Shown: positions 16,855-25,852 of the stretch, in pieces
Position numbering within the stretch: the stretch's first letter is position 1
How the letters are laid out: every line of letters starts with the position of its first letter
Assembly (NCBI RefSeq): GCF_022179805.1
Contig: NZ_BPUO01000023.1
Span: 1-64,000 of the forward strand
Direction: 5' to 3'
DNA length: 64,000 nucleotides
From: Cupriavidus pauculus
GTDB taxonomy: Bacteria > Pseudomonadota > Gammaproteobacteria > Burkholderiales > Burkholderiaceae
Program-made: the position numbers and the translations under genes
Notes under the pieces: model-generated
Told to the model about the DNA's origin: nothing
Databases searched by the model: none
What the model saw: the letters and a program-made list of their open reading frames with translations, nothing else

Positions 16855-17748
16855 ATGGACGACCTCAATGATCTCTACTACTTCGTCAAGGTCGTAGACC
16901 ATGGAGGCTTCACACAGGCCGGCCTGGCACTGGGCACGCCAAAGTCCAAGCTGAGTCGGCGCATTGCCGCGCTGGAGGCCCGATATGGCGTGCGGCTGCT
17001 GCAGCGCTCGACACGCCACTTCTCGGTGACCGACACCGGCCGAGAGTTCTATGACCGGTGCGTCGGGGTACTCGTTGAAGCCGAAGCGGCGCGCGAGGTG
17101 ATGGAGCGCGAACGGTCTGAGCCCCAAGGTATCGTGCGCATGACCTGTCCGACCACATTGCTTGAATACCGTATCGCGGGGCTAGTAGCCCAGTTCATGC
17201 TGGAATATCCGAAGGTACGTGTACACCTGGAAGCTACCAACCGGCGCGTCGACGTGATCGGCGAGAGTCTAGATCTAGCGTTGCGGGTCCGGTTTCCTCC
17301 GCTGGAAAACAGCGACCTCATAATGCGCGTGCTGTCCGAAAGCCACCAGCGACTCGTGGCGAGCCCGGCCCTGCTCGAAAACCGGAATTTGCCTCAGCAA
17401 CCGACAGACCTGACAGGTCTGCCGAGCCTAGACTGGGGGCCGGCACGCAGTCATGTCTGGCAACTGGTAGGGCCAAATGACGAGCAAGCGGAAATCCGGC
17501 ACGAGCCCCGATACGTGACCGACGACATGTCTGCACTCCGTAAGGCGGCGCAATACGGTGTCGGCATCGTGCAGCTCCCATGTATGGTGGTTGAGGATGA
17601 CTTGCGAAAGGGCACGCTGGTGGATGTGCTACCAGGTTGGGAACCCAAGGGGGGCATCATCCACGCGGTGTTCCCGTCGCGCCGAGGCTTACTGCCCAAC
17701 GTGCGGCTTCTGCTCGACTACTTCGCGGCGCACATCTACAAAGAATAA
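16855..17748 (+). CDS. LysR-type regulator, divergent from the hydrolase
   Basis: A 297-residue LysR protein of the CrgA-like branch: 'MDDLNDLYYFVKVVDHGGFT', 'PKSKLSRRIAALEARYGVRL', 'RLLQRSTRHFSVTDTGREFY', then 'RVDVIGESLDLALRVRFPPL' in the effector domain. I chose ATG 16855 because AAAGGA precedes it by 7 bases; an ATG 15 bases earlier is possible. The pairing with a YcaC-like hydrolase is frequent in beta-proteobacteria. I see no clear palindrome in the shared promoter. Confidence 0.92.
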   Translation: MDDLNDLYYFVKVVDHGGFTQAGLALGTPKSKLSRRIAALEARYGVRLLQRSTRHFSVTDTGREFYDRCVGVLVEAEAAREVMERERSEPQGIVRMTCPTTLLEYRIAGLVAQFMLEYPKVRVHLEATNRRVDVIGESLDLALRVRFPPLENSDLIMRVLSESHQRLVASPALLENRNLPQQPTDLTGLPSLDWGPARSHVWQLVGPNDEQAEIRHEPRYVTDDMSALRKAAQYGVGIVQLPCMVVEDDLRKGTLVDVLPGWEPKGGIIHAVFPSRRGLLPNVRLLLDYFAAHIYKE

Positions 17749-18589
17749 AGATGGCGGCGCGCAAACGCGTAGCGCTGTCGCGACGATCACTACTTTTCCC
17801 TGAACATCCTCGCGGCCTTCCTCAGGGATCGACGATGAACCGAACAAGAAGCGTTGTTTCGGTGAATGGTCGCGCGTCAAATTCGCCAGGCAAACCTGCA
17901 AGGAGCTTGCCAGCCGAGGGCATGACATTTGGATTGCACGTAAGGTGTTCCCTAGCAGCTCATGAATCCGCTAGGGATTGGAAGTCCCGGCCTGCTCGTC
18001 CCAAACGTTCGAAGTTTCGATGTGACCTTTCAACTCGAACTGGCGCTTCGCGGCGTCACCCAATGATCGCTACGCACGGTCATATCCAGGTAGCCATTTC
18101 GCACACTATCAACAAGCCAAGCAGCAGACGGCATGATGTGTCCTGGCTAGGCCTGCCGCGCAAGTTGACTTAAAAATGCGCTGCAAATGTATCGATATAG
18201 ATACTTTTTGCGATTAACGCGAACGGGGGGCTCTCCTGTCCGCTGTACGCAAGCGATATCGATCGATTCAAGTCAAGAAAGCCCCGGGCCACTTGGGTGA
18301 TCAACGCGTCGACGGTAAACCGGTTGGTGATCGCAGAACTTCGAGGCAAATATGTTAGCCAACAGTCCCGTTCCAAGAATGCCACGATCAATCGGCCGAC
18401 TGGTTACGGGGCGCCAAGGACGATGACCTCCATTGTCCCGTAGGCTCCCAGCTTCGCCCCTGGCTGCGGGAGGCAGCGATGGCGAACACGATCGGTGACT
18501 ATGAGAATGCGCGTTGATCGCATGAAGGCTCCAGGCGGTGGCAGGACGGTCATTTGACGCGCTGGTCCAAGTAGCAACCGTTGGCCCGC
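17749..18589. other. 841-base stretch without a clear gene
   Basis: No frame looks convincingly coding. Visible structure includes a perfect 8-bp hairpin TCCCTAGC/GCTAGGGA (17949-17977) and a dyad GTATC-GATATA-GATAC followed by T5 (18189-18209). A motif 'TTGTCCCGTAG.CTCCCAGC' near 18433 also occurs near 207 beside the transposase fragment, hinting that this gap holds decayed mobile DNA. A minus-strand frame of 73 codons (18170-18391) has some protein-like sequence but no recognisable family. Confidence 0.35.
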
Positions 18590-19927
18590 TCACAACAGAA
18601 ATCGTGTCACCGAACAGAACTCGCCTTCGCGAACCGTGCGCGTGTCATGTAGATCAGATTCCTTCCTCAAAGCATCCAGGAGGGTTTGCCGTGGCACCTC
18701 GGTGTGACGCTCCTCACTACCATGGACATGGTCGAGCGTAGAGAGCAGTGTGACGAGCCGCCCTTTTTTCGACTTACCGCCCTTTGACGCAAAGCCCTCC
18801 CACAGGGTCTTGGGAGTCGCATTGCGGCTGCCGTGATGGCCCACCTTGTAGAGCCCCACATTGGCCAGTCGCGCTACATGCTTTGGATCTGATAACGCGT
18901 ACTGCCAGTTTTCAAACTGCGCATCGCCGGGGAACAAAATGAACTTCCCGTTCGCTTCGAAAAGCAAAATGACACTTGTGTTGTTCATCTGCTTATCCAG
19001 AATCCGAACGAGCGACAGCAAGTTCTCGGCTTGTTCACGCTGCGCCTGGTATCGATACCATCGCATATCCCACGGACGACGCACGTCCTCGTACTTTGGA
19101 AACAAGCTGAAAGAGCCGGGCTTGCCCATTCTTGCGATGCGCCCACGTTTAGCCCAAAACTCTGCCCGAGCTCCTGACAATTGCCAGTACTCTTCTGCGT
19201 TGGTCTGGCTTTGCTTCCGAATTCCAGCATGCTGCTCGAGCGTAGGCGGGCCCAACACGTATGTTTTTACGCCAGGGAGGATGTCCTCAAGTCCTGCGCT
19301 CGCGCCCGCATACACATACTTCCTTCTCCGCCCCATGCTTGCAAGGTTCTCGACGGCATCCCGATTGGCCAGTTCGTTGTCATCACCAAGAAATTCTAGC
19401 TGCGCCTTTACTTCATTGAGATGGTTGCCTCGCAAGCGCGCGCTCGCCGATTTCACATAGCCAGCAAACTCATTCATGTCGTTAAGCATTACAAGATGCT
19501 TACGCATGGCCTGATGGTGATTGCTTTGGCTCACGCTCGTGGGTGCCTTCGCGTCGGCCTGGGCCTCGGGATCCTCGGTCCAGGGCTGGATTACCAAGTC
19601 CGGATTTAATTTTCTGATGATTTGGCCTGGCCCCTTACCCGAAACTAGCGAAAAGCCGCTGATGTGATCTTTGTGTCTGTGCGTAGCGACGACCGCGTGC
19701 AGCTTGCCTCCACAATCTGTCTCGATCGAGCGCGCAATCTCCAACAGGTACTTCGCCGAGTCATTGCCCTTGGGCGCTCGCGTGGTGCCGAAGTCGATGA
19801 GTACATGCCTGAGATCCGCCGGATAGTGAAACGTAAGCAAGAAACAATCACCAAAGCCTACGTTGTAGCTGCGCAGCGTCAGCTCTGTCGGACTATTCTT
19901 TCTCGCTGCTGCCTTCTTCGAGGTCAT
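18590..19927 (-). CDS. Metallo-beta-lactamase-fold hydrolase (ComEC-like), operon partner of peptidase
   Basis: A 445-residue MBL-fold protein. The metal-binding signature is 'AVVATHRHKDHISGF' (H-x-H-x-D-H, residues 83-88), preceded by 'LRSYNVGFGDCFLLTF' and 'HVLIDFGTTR', as in ComEC-type MBL domains. Later elements are 'GKFILFPGDAQFENW' and 'VGLYKVGHHGSRNATPKTLW', the HHGS motif of this subfamily. There are no transmembrane segments, so it is a stand-alone cytosolic hydrolase, possibly a nuclease or phosphodiesterase. Its ATG starts one base after the peptidase stop (TAGCATG), so the two are coupled. A roughly 200-residue insert between the HxHxDH and HHGS motifs is large and unusual. The neighbourhood shows no metabolic theme. 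Confidence 0.88.
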   Translation of the reverse strand: MTSKKAAARKNSPTELTLRSYNVGFGDCFLLTFHYPADLRHVLIDFGTTRAPKGNDSAKYLLEIARSIETDCGGKLHAVVATHRHKDHISGFSLVSGKGPGQIIRKLNPDLVIQPWTEDPEAQADAKAPTSVSQSNHHQAMRKHLVMLNDMNEFAGYVKSASARLRGNHLNEVKAQLEFLGDDNELANRDAVENLASMGRRRKYVYAGASAGLEDILPGVKTYVLGPPTLEQHAGIRKQSQTNAEEYWQLSGARAEFWAKRGRIARMGKPGSFSLFPKYEDVRRPWDMRWYRYQAQREQAENLLSLVRILDKQMNNTSVILLFEANGKFILFPGDAQFENWQYALSDPKHVARLANVGLYKVGHHGSRNATPKTLWEGFASKGGKSKKGRLVTLLSTLDHVHGSEERHTEVPRQTLLDALRKESDLHDTRTVREGEFCSVTRFLL

Positions 19928-19928
19928 G

Positions 19929-21665
19929 CTACCAGCCCCCTTTTGCCGTGAATGCCGGTCGAAGCTCTCGATCGCGATGCATCGCCGCAATCCGTGCGGT
20001 GACCGACTGCGGCTGTGAAAAATGGCCACTGTCCCAGAGGCTCCGCAGGCGATCACTTTGCTTTTCGCTCGTCACGCCGGTCCCGATGTGGAATTTGAGT
20101 AGACCGTATTCGTTGAAGACTATTGTTCCACCGCCAAAGAGATGAATCAATTTGGCAGTCGGCATCTCCGCGGGCTTCCTGATCCCAAGCGTCGCAAGTT
20201 CGCTGGCATAAACGGACAACTGCTGAATGTACTCAACCACCGTTTCACGTAGGATCGTGTGGTCGTTGCTCACCCTCACGACCGGCCTTACCGACGTCAC
20301 ACGCGTGAAAGCGTCCGGATGGATGCCGAGCGCAATTTTGTTCTCCCATACGAAGCGGAACACCTCGACAGGATCGCGTTGCATTCTCTCAAAGTGCGTA
20401 CCTATGAGCGTAAACTCGCTTGCTCGCGGTGGCTTCCAGGCGCCATCAGTTCTAGCATTGCTAGCTGGCTCCACCCCGAATGACGCAAATGAGGCCCGCA
20501 GTGCTTCTCGATAGTGGTATTTGCCATCATTTGGGTAAAGCTGCATGTCTGCGGTCAATATGCCGCTTAGGTAATCGCCGAAGGTCAGATCGACGGGTGG
20601 CATGTAGTCGAGCGCCCGAATTAGCATCCGTAGCAGGTGCGTGGCGGATTTCACGCCCTCCTCTACGACAACCGAGCGAGCCACACCACCTGGGCTTGTC
20701 TTCACGATTGGGCTCAGCCGTTTGACCCAGACTTCGAAGAATGCATGCATGACGATGGCGACAAGCAGTTCGCCACGATCATGCGCCTCCTGAAAGCGCT
20801 CGCTCTTATAGAGAGTACGATCCGGCTTGATGTTGAGCGATTCACGTAACGCCGAACCCGGCACGCCGTTTAGCGCAGCGCCCATTTGCTTGGCGAGCTT
20901 GGCGAACTGAGCACCGCTAAGTTTTTTTGCCGTCAGATTGACCACGGGCACGAGACCGCCTCGGGCCGACAAGGGCTCGAGCAGCCAATCGATGATGGAA
21001 TCGCTCTTAAAGACTGATAAGAGCGCGATGATGTCAGAGTAGCCCTCGTGGAAAGCCGCCTGATCGGGCGACGATGGAAGAAGGTAGTAAGGTCTGAGGC
21101 CATCCAAAAGCGCATGGGTTGTCTCATGCACCACAATGTCGTGCGACAGACATGTGTAGACCGGCTTGCCGTGCTCATCGGGGAAATACCCGAAGTTCAG
21201 ACTTTCTGATTCGCGGGAATAGTAGGCATTGGCATCAGCGAACGCATGCGGCGCTACCTTGAGCTGATGGCTTGGCATCTCGAACCCCCAGGCGACGGTG
21301 CGACCCAGTGCAGCTTCGAATGTCTGTAGGGTCGCCATGGTGATGGCATACACGTTCTGCTGATGAAAGTACGGATTTCGAACCAGCTTGTCGATGTCCG
21401 TTACCGAGGCAAATATGTCGGAATCGAGGTCGTCGGCCCGAGATTTATAGAACGTGTCACTCGAGGCGTCATAGTCGATAACGTGGACACGAAATCCTTT
21501 GGGCCCCTGCTCCAGACGCTCTGCAGGTAACGACACTGTTGTTGTCAGGGCCCTACCCCCCGCGCCCAACACCGCAGGATCCTGTGCGAGGATCGTCCAA
21601 TCACGCATTGGTACATCGTGCGTGACAGCATCGTAGACGATGCCACCGCTTGTTCTCGCGACCAT
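19929..21665 (-). CDS. Gluzincin-type zinc metallopeptidase
   Basis: A 578-residue protein with 'LSHDIVVHETTHALLDGLRP' giving HETTH at 180-184. A downstream 'FHEGYSDIIALLSVF' has Glu 207 as the probable third zinc ligand (HExxH-x(22)-E, gluzincin pattern). A preceding 'QNVYAITMATLQTFEAALGR' and 'LNFGYFPDEHGKPVYTCLSH' resemble thermolysin-like folds. There is no signal peptide or membrane segment, so it acts in the cytoplasm or is exported by another route. The C-terminal 350 residues have no domain I recognise ('FLFG'-type strands near 535). The ATG at 21665 follows GGGGGGAG. It is the first gene of a two-gene unit with the MBL hydrolase. Confidence 0.85.
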   Translation of the reverse strand: MVARTSGGIVYDAVTHDVPMRDWTILAQDPAVLGAGGRALTTTVSLPAERLEQGPKGFRVHVIDYDASSDTFYKSRADDLDSDIFASVTDIDKLVRNPYFHQQNVYAITMATLQTFEAALGRTVAWGFEMPSHQLKVAPHAFADANAYYSRESESLNFGYFPDEHGKPVYTCLSHDIVVHETTHALLDGLRPYYLLPSSPDQAAFHEGYSDIIALLSVFKSDSIIDWLLEPLSARGGLVPVVNLTAKKLSGAQFAKLAKQMGAALNGVPGSALRESLNIKPDRTLYKSERFQEAHDRGELLVAIVMHAFFEVWVKRLSPIVKTSPGGVARSVVVEEGVKSATHLLRMLIRALDYMPPVDLTFGDYLSGILTADMQLYPNDGKYHYREALRASFASFGVEPASNARTDGAWKPPRASEFTLIGTHFERMQRDPVEVFRFVWENKIALGIHPDAFTRVTSVRPVVRVSNDHTILRETVVEYIQQLSVYASELATLGIRKPAEMPTAKLIHLFGGGTIVFNEYGLLKFHIGTGVTSEKQSDRLRSLWDSGHFSQPQSVTARIAAMHRDRELRPAFTAKGGW

Positions 21666-22516
21666 TATCTCCCCCCCTTCTCTTCGGCTTCGTCAGCCTT
21701 TCACGGGTATTGTCTTTGGGCGGCTGCTAGCGACGATGTATGCGGTCGTCGACTGTCTTGTTGTTGATACGAACTGGCGCCAAGCGTAATCCACAGTATG
21801 GCAACGAATAGGTCAACGCATCCCCTCAAAATGGGGGAGAGACCCAGATAAATAGCATTCGCTGAAGAGGCCAATCGAAGAGGTCGCGAATTTCGTTTGG
21901 AACATCTAGATTCTTCTTCACGTCTGCGACTGCAGCGCTGGTTGATGACTGTCACAGCCGGCTGTTCAGAAGACAGACCTTCCGGTGTCCATCTCTTGCC
22001 GATACTCATGGACTCGCTAAATAGTCCGTGCTTTGGCACAAAATGCAATCGGCTTCCGCTCGTGAGATACGTTGCAAGGGGGCCAGGAAGAGTCATTGAC
22101 CCCGAGACGGCGTGAAGTCCGCTCTACGTGTTGACAATACATCGCTCGCCGCTGGCTTGATAGCGAGGCCGGCCGCGATCGCGGATGGCGGCTTCCACGC
22201 GAGGCGGTGGCACAAGATGTACAGAGTTGGCGATATACACTTTGGCGCGGCATGGGCGCTGTTGCGCGTTGCAGGGCGCCGGGCTTTATCTCAGCAGACC
22301 GCGTTCGAGCGCATTGTGGTGGAGCGCAACGGCAAGATTACATTTGTGAAGAGAAAGCCTGCCGAAGCAGCCAGCACAGATCCGGGCCACCGCGTGTGGG
22401 GCGGTGAAATGGAACAACGAAGAGACCAAGAAGAACAAATTTCGAAGACGCACCCACAGACTCGGCATGGCGCGAAATATCGTCGCTCTGAGTGCTACGC
22501 CGGCCGGCTGACCGTG
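21666..22516. other. 851-base stretch without a clear gene
   Basis: Several open frames exist on both strands (for example plus 22112-22897 and minus 21701-22096), but their residue composition and lack of motifs argue against coding. The long plus frame runs antisense through the small exported-protein gene. I see no terminator, repeat or operator worth naming. Confidence 0.3.
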
Positions 22517-22882
22517 TCAGGTACAGTTAGCGCGATAGGTTTCCTCGATCTGCTTGCGCGAGTTATCTCGCTCCAGCTTTGGAACGGCGCGGCCCTGTGC
22601 GCTTTGCGTCGCGGTGCCGGGGGAAGTGTAGCCGCGCTGCTTCGACGTGCCGCTCAGCTCTTCCAGCAGTGCCTCGCAACGTTCGCGCTTGGCATCGGCC
22701 GGACTGGCGCTTGGTGCCGAAGGCGGCCGATAGGGACTGCTTCCTTCGCGCACCGCGTCGGAGATGGCTGCGGCACCGGAACTTGGAGGCTGCTGCGCAT
22801 GGGCGAGGAAAATGCCCGGGCAGATGCCCAGCGCTCCAACGGCGACGATCACGCACTGAAACGGCTTCGTGGTGTTTGGCAT
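22517..22882 (-). CDS. Small exported protein of unknown function
   Basis: A 121-residue protein. A signal peptide (KPFQCVIVAVGALGICPGIF, then LAHAQ) is followed by a Pro/Ser/Ala-rich linker and a conserved-looking Cys-containing tail: 'KRERCEALLEELSGTSKQRG' and 'KLERDNSRKQIEETYRANC'. The Cys spacing suggests a disulphide in the periplasm. Similar Cys-bracketed tails occur in Burkholderiales hypotheticals. I chose ATG 22882 because GGAG lies about 7 bases upstream; the upstream part of the frame is not protein-like. Confidence 0.7.
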   Translation of the reverse strand: MPNTTKPFQCVIVAVGALGICPGIFLAHAQQPPSSGAAAISDAVREGSSPYRPPSAPSASPADAKRERCEALLEELSGTSKQRGYTSPGTATQSAQGRAVPKLERDNSRKQIEETYRANCT

Positions 22883-23156
22883 GGGTTGCTCCGCTGAAAC
22901 AGTGATGCACGGCGACTTACTCTTCAACAGCCAGCACTTAATGTGCACGATGCTGGAAAGGCTTGCCATTGGACCTTGGCCTCAGCACGCCGTCGACAAT
23001 CGCTGCGGCGCAGCTGAAGCCATCGCTGCTTTACGGAATGAGGATAGGCTGGGCCAGCACCCCGGTACGCAGCGGACGGCACAAAATGTCCCGCATTTTT
23101 GTTTTCATCGTCAATGGCACTCTGGCACCGCCGCAGCAAGTGTCGGCGCGCCATCG

Positions 23157-24071
23157 CTACCGTATCCGTTGCAGCTCGTCAATGCGAAGACGGTATGCGC
23201 GCATCAGGCACGCCTTGTCTGCACACTGATTACGTGAATGCCTGAGCCAGTCGCGCTGCCCGTCCCGTAGTGGCGCCTTGTTGGTGCTTGCCTTCAGCTT
23301 CTTCCCGTACAAATTGCCGAGCTCTCGATCAACGCTTGCCAGTTCCGCGTCACCACAGACTAGCTGCAAAGGCATTGAGGCCACCTTGCTACAGTCCAGG
23401 CTGCGCATCAGGGCGTCGCGGTTCTGCGGATGCTTTTCCAGCTTGCCGGGCTTGCACAGTCCCTGCAGCGACCCGCACGCGACGCTACGTCCAACCCACG
23501 CCATGTCTCGCGCACCGTGATCTGCGATGAATCGGTTGATGGCGGCATGACTGACACCCCGCTGCATTGCGTTTGCGGCAACGATCTCGTTGCACAGCGA
23601 ATCACTCACATACGAGTTTGCAATCCGTTTGTAGCAGCTATGGAACCCTAGTTGTCCCGATCCGAGAATACCGCGGCGCTCACCAGATGCAAACAAAATC
23701 GATGCGCACGCTGATGCGCATCGAGCGTTGTCGGGAACGACGGTATAGACACGAATCTTGTCCATGACATCGACGAGTCTGAAGGCAGCTTCGACGTTTC
23801 CGCCTGGACTGTTCAGGATCAGTGCCACGAGTCCGTCGTCATCGCGATCTGCGAGCCGCGCGACCGCGCGAAGTTTGTCGGCATCGCCCTCATCGATGCG
23901 GCCTTCCGCAATGATCATTCGCTGGTCGAGTTGGGGCTGCTGATAAAAGCGAAACTCCATGCCCAACGCTTCGACCGGAATCGCCAGCGCCTGGAGGAAA
24001 AGCCAGGGCAGGAAAGGCGCAACCTGGCGCAACACCATTCCATCGCGTGGCAGGCCTACAATCACCCGCAT
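23157..24071 (-). CDS. Periplasmic ClpP-class protease-like / LprI-domain fusion
   Basis: A 304-residue exported protein. The N-terminal hydrophobic segment is 'QVAPFLPWLFLQALAIPVEA'. A ClpP/SppA-like domain has 'VALILNSPGGNVEAAFRLVD' (85-104), 'NARCASACASILFASG' with candidate catalytic Ser 120, and 'LGFHS' with candidate His 144. The C-terminal third is a LprI-like (DUF1311) module: 'CSKVASMPLQLVCGDAELAS' and 'LRDGQRDWLRHSRNQCADKA', with its paired Cys. LprI domains are known as lysozyme inhibitors. The fusion might protect or monitor the cell wall (inference). The ATG at 24071 has GGAGG 5-6 bases upstream. Confidence 0.78.
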   Translation of the reverse strand: MRVIVGLPRDGMVLRQVAPFLPWLFLQALAIPVEALGMEFRFYQQPQLDQRMIIAEGRIDEGDADKLRAVARLADRDDDGLVALILNSPGGNVEAAFRLVDVMDKIRVYTVVPDNARCASACASILFASGERRGILGSGQLGFHSCYKRIANSYVSDSLCNEIVAANAMQRGVSHAAINRFIADHGARDMAWVGRSVACGSLQGLCKPGKLEKHPQNRDALMRSLDCSKVASMPLQLVCGDAELASVDRELGNLYGKKLKASTNKAPLRDGQRDWLRHSRNQCADKACLMRAYRLRIDELQRIR

Positions 24072-24421
24072 GGCTTCCTCCAAGGCTCGAACTCTGCTCC
24101 TAGTTTAAGTCATCTGAATTTGTAGGTTGGGGGCGCTACTTCCAAGGCGCAAGCCCACTCTCTCACTGATGGATGTCCACCGGAGAAAAGTTGCAGTCCG
24201 TAGGTCATCGCCCCCTGAGCAAGCCATCATTCGACACTGTCATGCGTGACCGCGCGCGGTACGATGCAATTGCAGTTCAACGACGACGATTTGAATGAAA
24301 CCGCGTGCAACAAACCTAGACTGGCGATTTCCCGGAGGGGTGACCACCATCTGACATAGACATCATTCCGTTTGGAAAAGCTGTAGTGGTGTCCCGTGCC
24401 AGGTGGCTAGTTTCTGGGACT
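24072..24421. other. Intergenic, about 350 bases
   Basis: No gene or repeat recognised. The stretch lies between the exported-protease gene and the end of the efflux operon, whose last gene stops at 24422. No T-tailed hairpin was found for the operon end. Confidence 0.35.
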
Positions 24422-25852
24422 TCACACCCCGTCCGCCCCGCCGCCCAGTACCTTGTACAGCGTCACCAGGTTGTCCTGCCATGTCATCCGCAGCGTGACG
24501 AGGTCCTGCTGCGCCGCATACAGCGAACGCTGTGCCACCAGCACGCTCAGATAGCTGTCCACGCCCTTGCGATAGCGCGCCAGCGACAGGTCGTAGGCCG
24601 CCTGGCTGGCATCGGTCAGCGATTGCTGCGCCGCCAGGCGTTCGTCGATCGTGCCGCGGGTGGCCAGCGCATCGGCTACCTCGCGAAAGGCGGTCTGGAT
24701 GGCCTTCTGGTAGCTCGCCACCCCGATGCGCTCGCTGACCTTTGCCGCATCGAGATTGGCGCGATTGGCCCCGCCATCGAACATCGGCAGGCTCACGGAC
24801 GGTGCGAAAGCCCACGCGCCCGTCCCTGCCTTGAACAGTCCGGACAGCTCGCCGCTGGCGGTCCCCGCACTGGCCGTCAGCGTGATGCGCGGGAAAAGCG
24901 CCGCGCGGGCCGCGCCTATATTGGCATTGGCCGCCTGCAGCGTATGTTCCGCCTCGCGCACATCCGGCCGATCCAGCAGCACATCCGACGAAACGCCCGC
25001 CGACACCTCGCGGATCACTCCCGCCGTCAGGTCCTCCAGCGGCGCGACATCGTCCGGAATTTCCGCGCCAAGCAGTAGCGCCAGCGCATTGCGGTCAAGC
25101 ACCATCTGGGAGGTGTAACGCGCCACGTCCACGCGCGCACTGTCCACGCTGGTCTGCGCCTGCTTCAGATCCAGTGCCGACGCCGTGCCCAGTTCGAAGC
25201 TGCGCTGCGTGATGTCGTAGGTGCCGCGTTGTGCGGCCAGCGTCTGCTGGGCCAGCTTGTACAGGGCGGCATCGCTGCTCCACGTCAGATAGGCCGTGGC
25301 AACCTCGGAAACCAGCGTCACCTGTGCCGCGCGGCGTGCTGCCTCGGTGCCCAGATAGGTCTGCAGCGCCTGGTCGCGCAGGCTGCGCACGCGGCCAAAC
25401 AGGTCCAGCTCGTAGCTCGCGGCACCGACGCCCACGCTGTATTGATGCGTCGTGGTGGCTGCCGTGGTGCCAGCGAACGATGCTGGCGTGCGTGATGCAG
25501 AACCGTCCGCCGTGGCATTGATCGTTGGAAACAGCGCCGCCCGCTCGACCTGGTACTGCGCGCGCGCCTTCTCGACATTGAGCAGGCTGACGCGCAGGTC
25601 GCGATTGTTGTCCAGTGCCAGCGCGATCAGGCGCCTCAGCGTGGCGTCCGTAAAGGCCTCGCGCCACGGCAGCTCAGTGGCTGCGACCTCGCCAGCACCG
25701 TTGGCGGCGGCCTTGCCCTGCGATTCTCCGCCGGGCAAGGCGGCAGGCGTGGCGCTGTCTGGCCGCTGGTAGGCAGGCGCCATCGTGCTGCACCCAGCCA
25801 GCGTCAGCAGGCAGGCCAGCGCCACGGCCGCAATCGTCGGTCTTTGCATCAT
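24422..25852 (-). CDS. RND efflux outer-membrane factor (NodT/OprM family)
   Basis: A 476-residue outer-membrane lipoprotein. The lipobox is in 'LACLLTLAGCSTMAPAY'. The TolC-like duplicated helical hairpins read 'LIALALDNNRDLRVSLLNVE', 'VGVGAASYELDLFGRVRSLR', 'PSVSLPMFDGGANRANLDAA' and 'VDSYLSVLVAQRSLYAAQQD'. It forms the exit duct for the pump. Its start overlaps the pump stop in ATGA (25849-25852), the third gene of a tight efflux operon. Confidence 0.95.
   Translation of the reverse strand: MMQRPTIAAVALACLLTLAGCSTMAPAYQRPDSATPAALPGGESQGKAAANGAGEVAATELPWREAFTDATLRRLIALALDNNRDLRVSLLNVEKARAQYQVERAALFPTINATADGSASRTPASFAGTTAATTTHQYSVGVGAASYELDLFGRVRSLRDQALQTYLGTEAARRAAQVTLVSEVATAYLTWSSDAALYKLAQQTLAAQRGTYDITQRSFELGTASALDLKQAQTSVDSARVDVARYTSQMVLDRNALALLLGAEIPDDVAPLEDLTAGVIREVSAGVSSDVLLDRPDVREAEHTLQAANANIGAARAALFPRITLTASAGTASGELSGLFKAGTGAWAFAPSVSLPMFDGGANRANLDAAKVSERIGVASYQKAIQTAFREVADALATRGTIDERLAAQQSLTDASQAAYDLSLARYRKGVDSYLSVLVAQRSLYAAQQDLVTLRMTWQDNLVTLYKVLGGGADGV

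Noticed and set aside
18189..18209. GTATC-GATATA-GATAC followed by T5 as a terminator or resolution site
   Set aside because: The 5-bp stem is too weak for a terminator and there is no recombinase gene or second copy nearby.
22112..22897. Long plus-strand open frame of 261 codons
   Set aside because: It runs antisense through the small exported-protein gene, has no ribosome site or motif, and its composition looks like a GC-rich shadow.
24363..24815. Minus-strand 150-codon frame at the end of the efflux operon
   Set aside because: It overlaps the outer-membrane factor in another frame and reads as an Arg/Gly-rich shadow.
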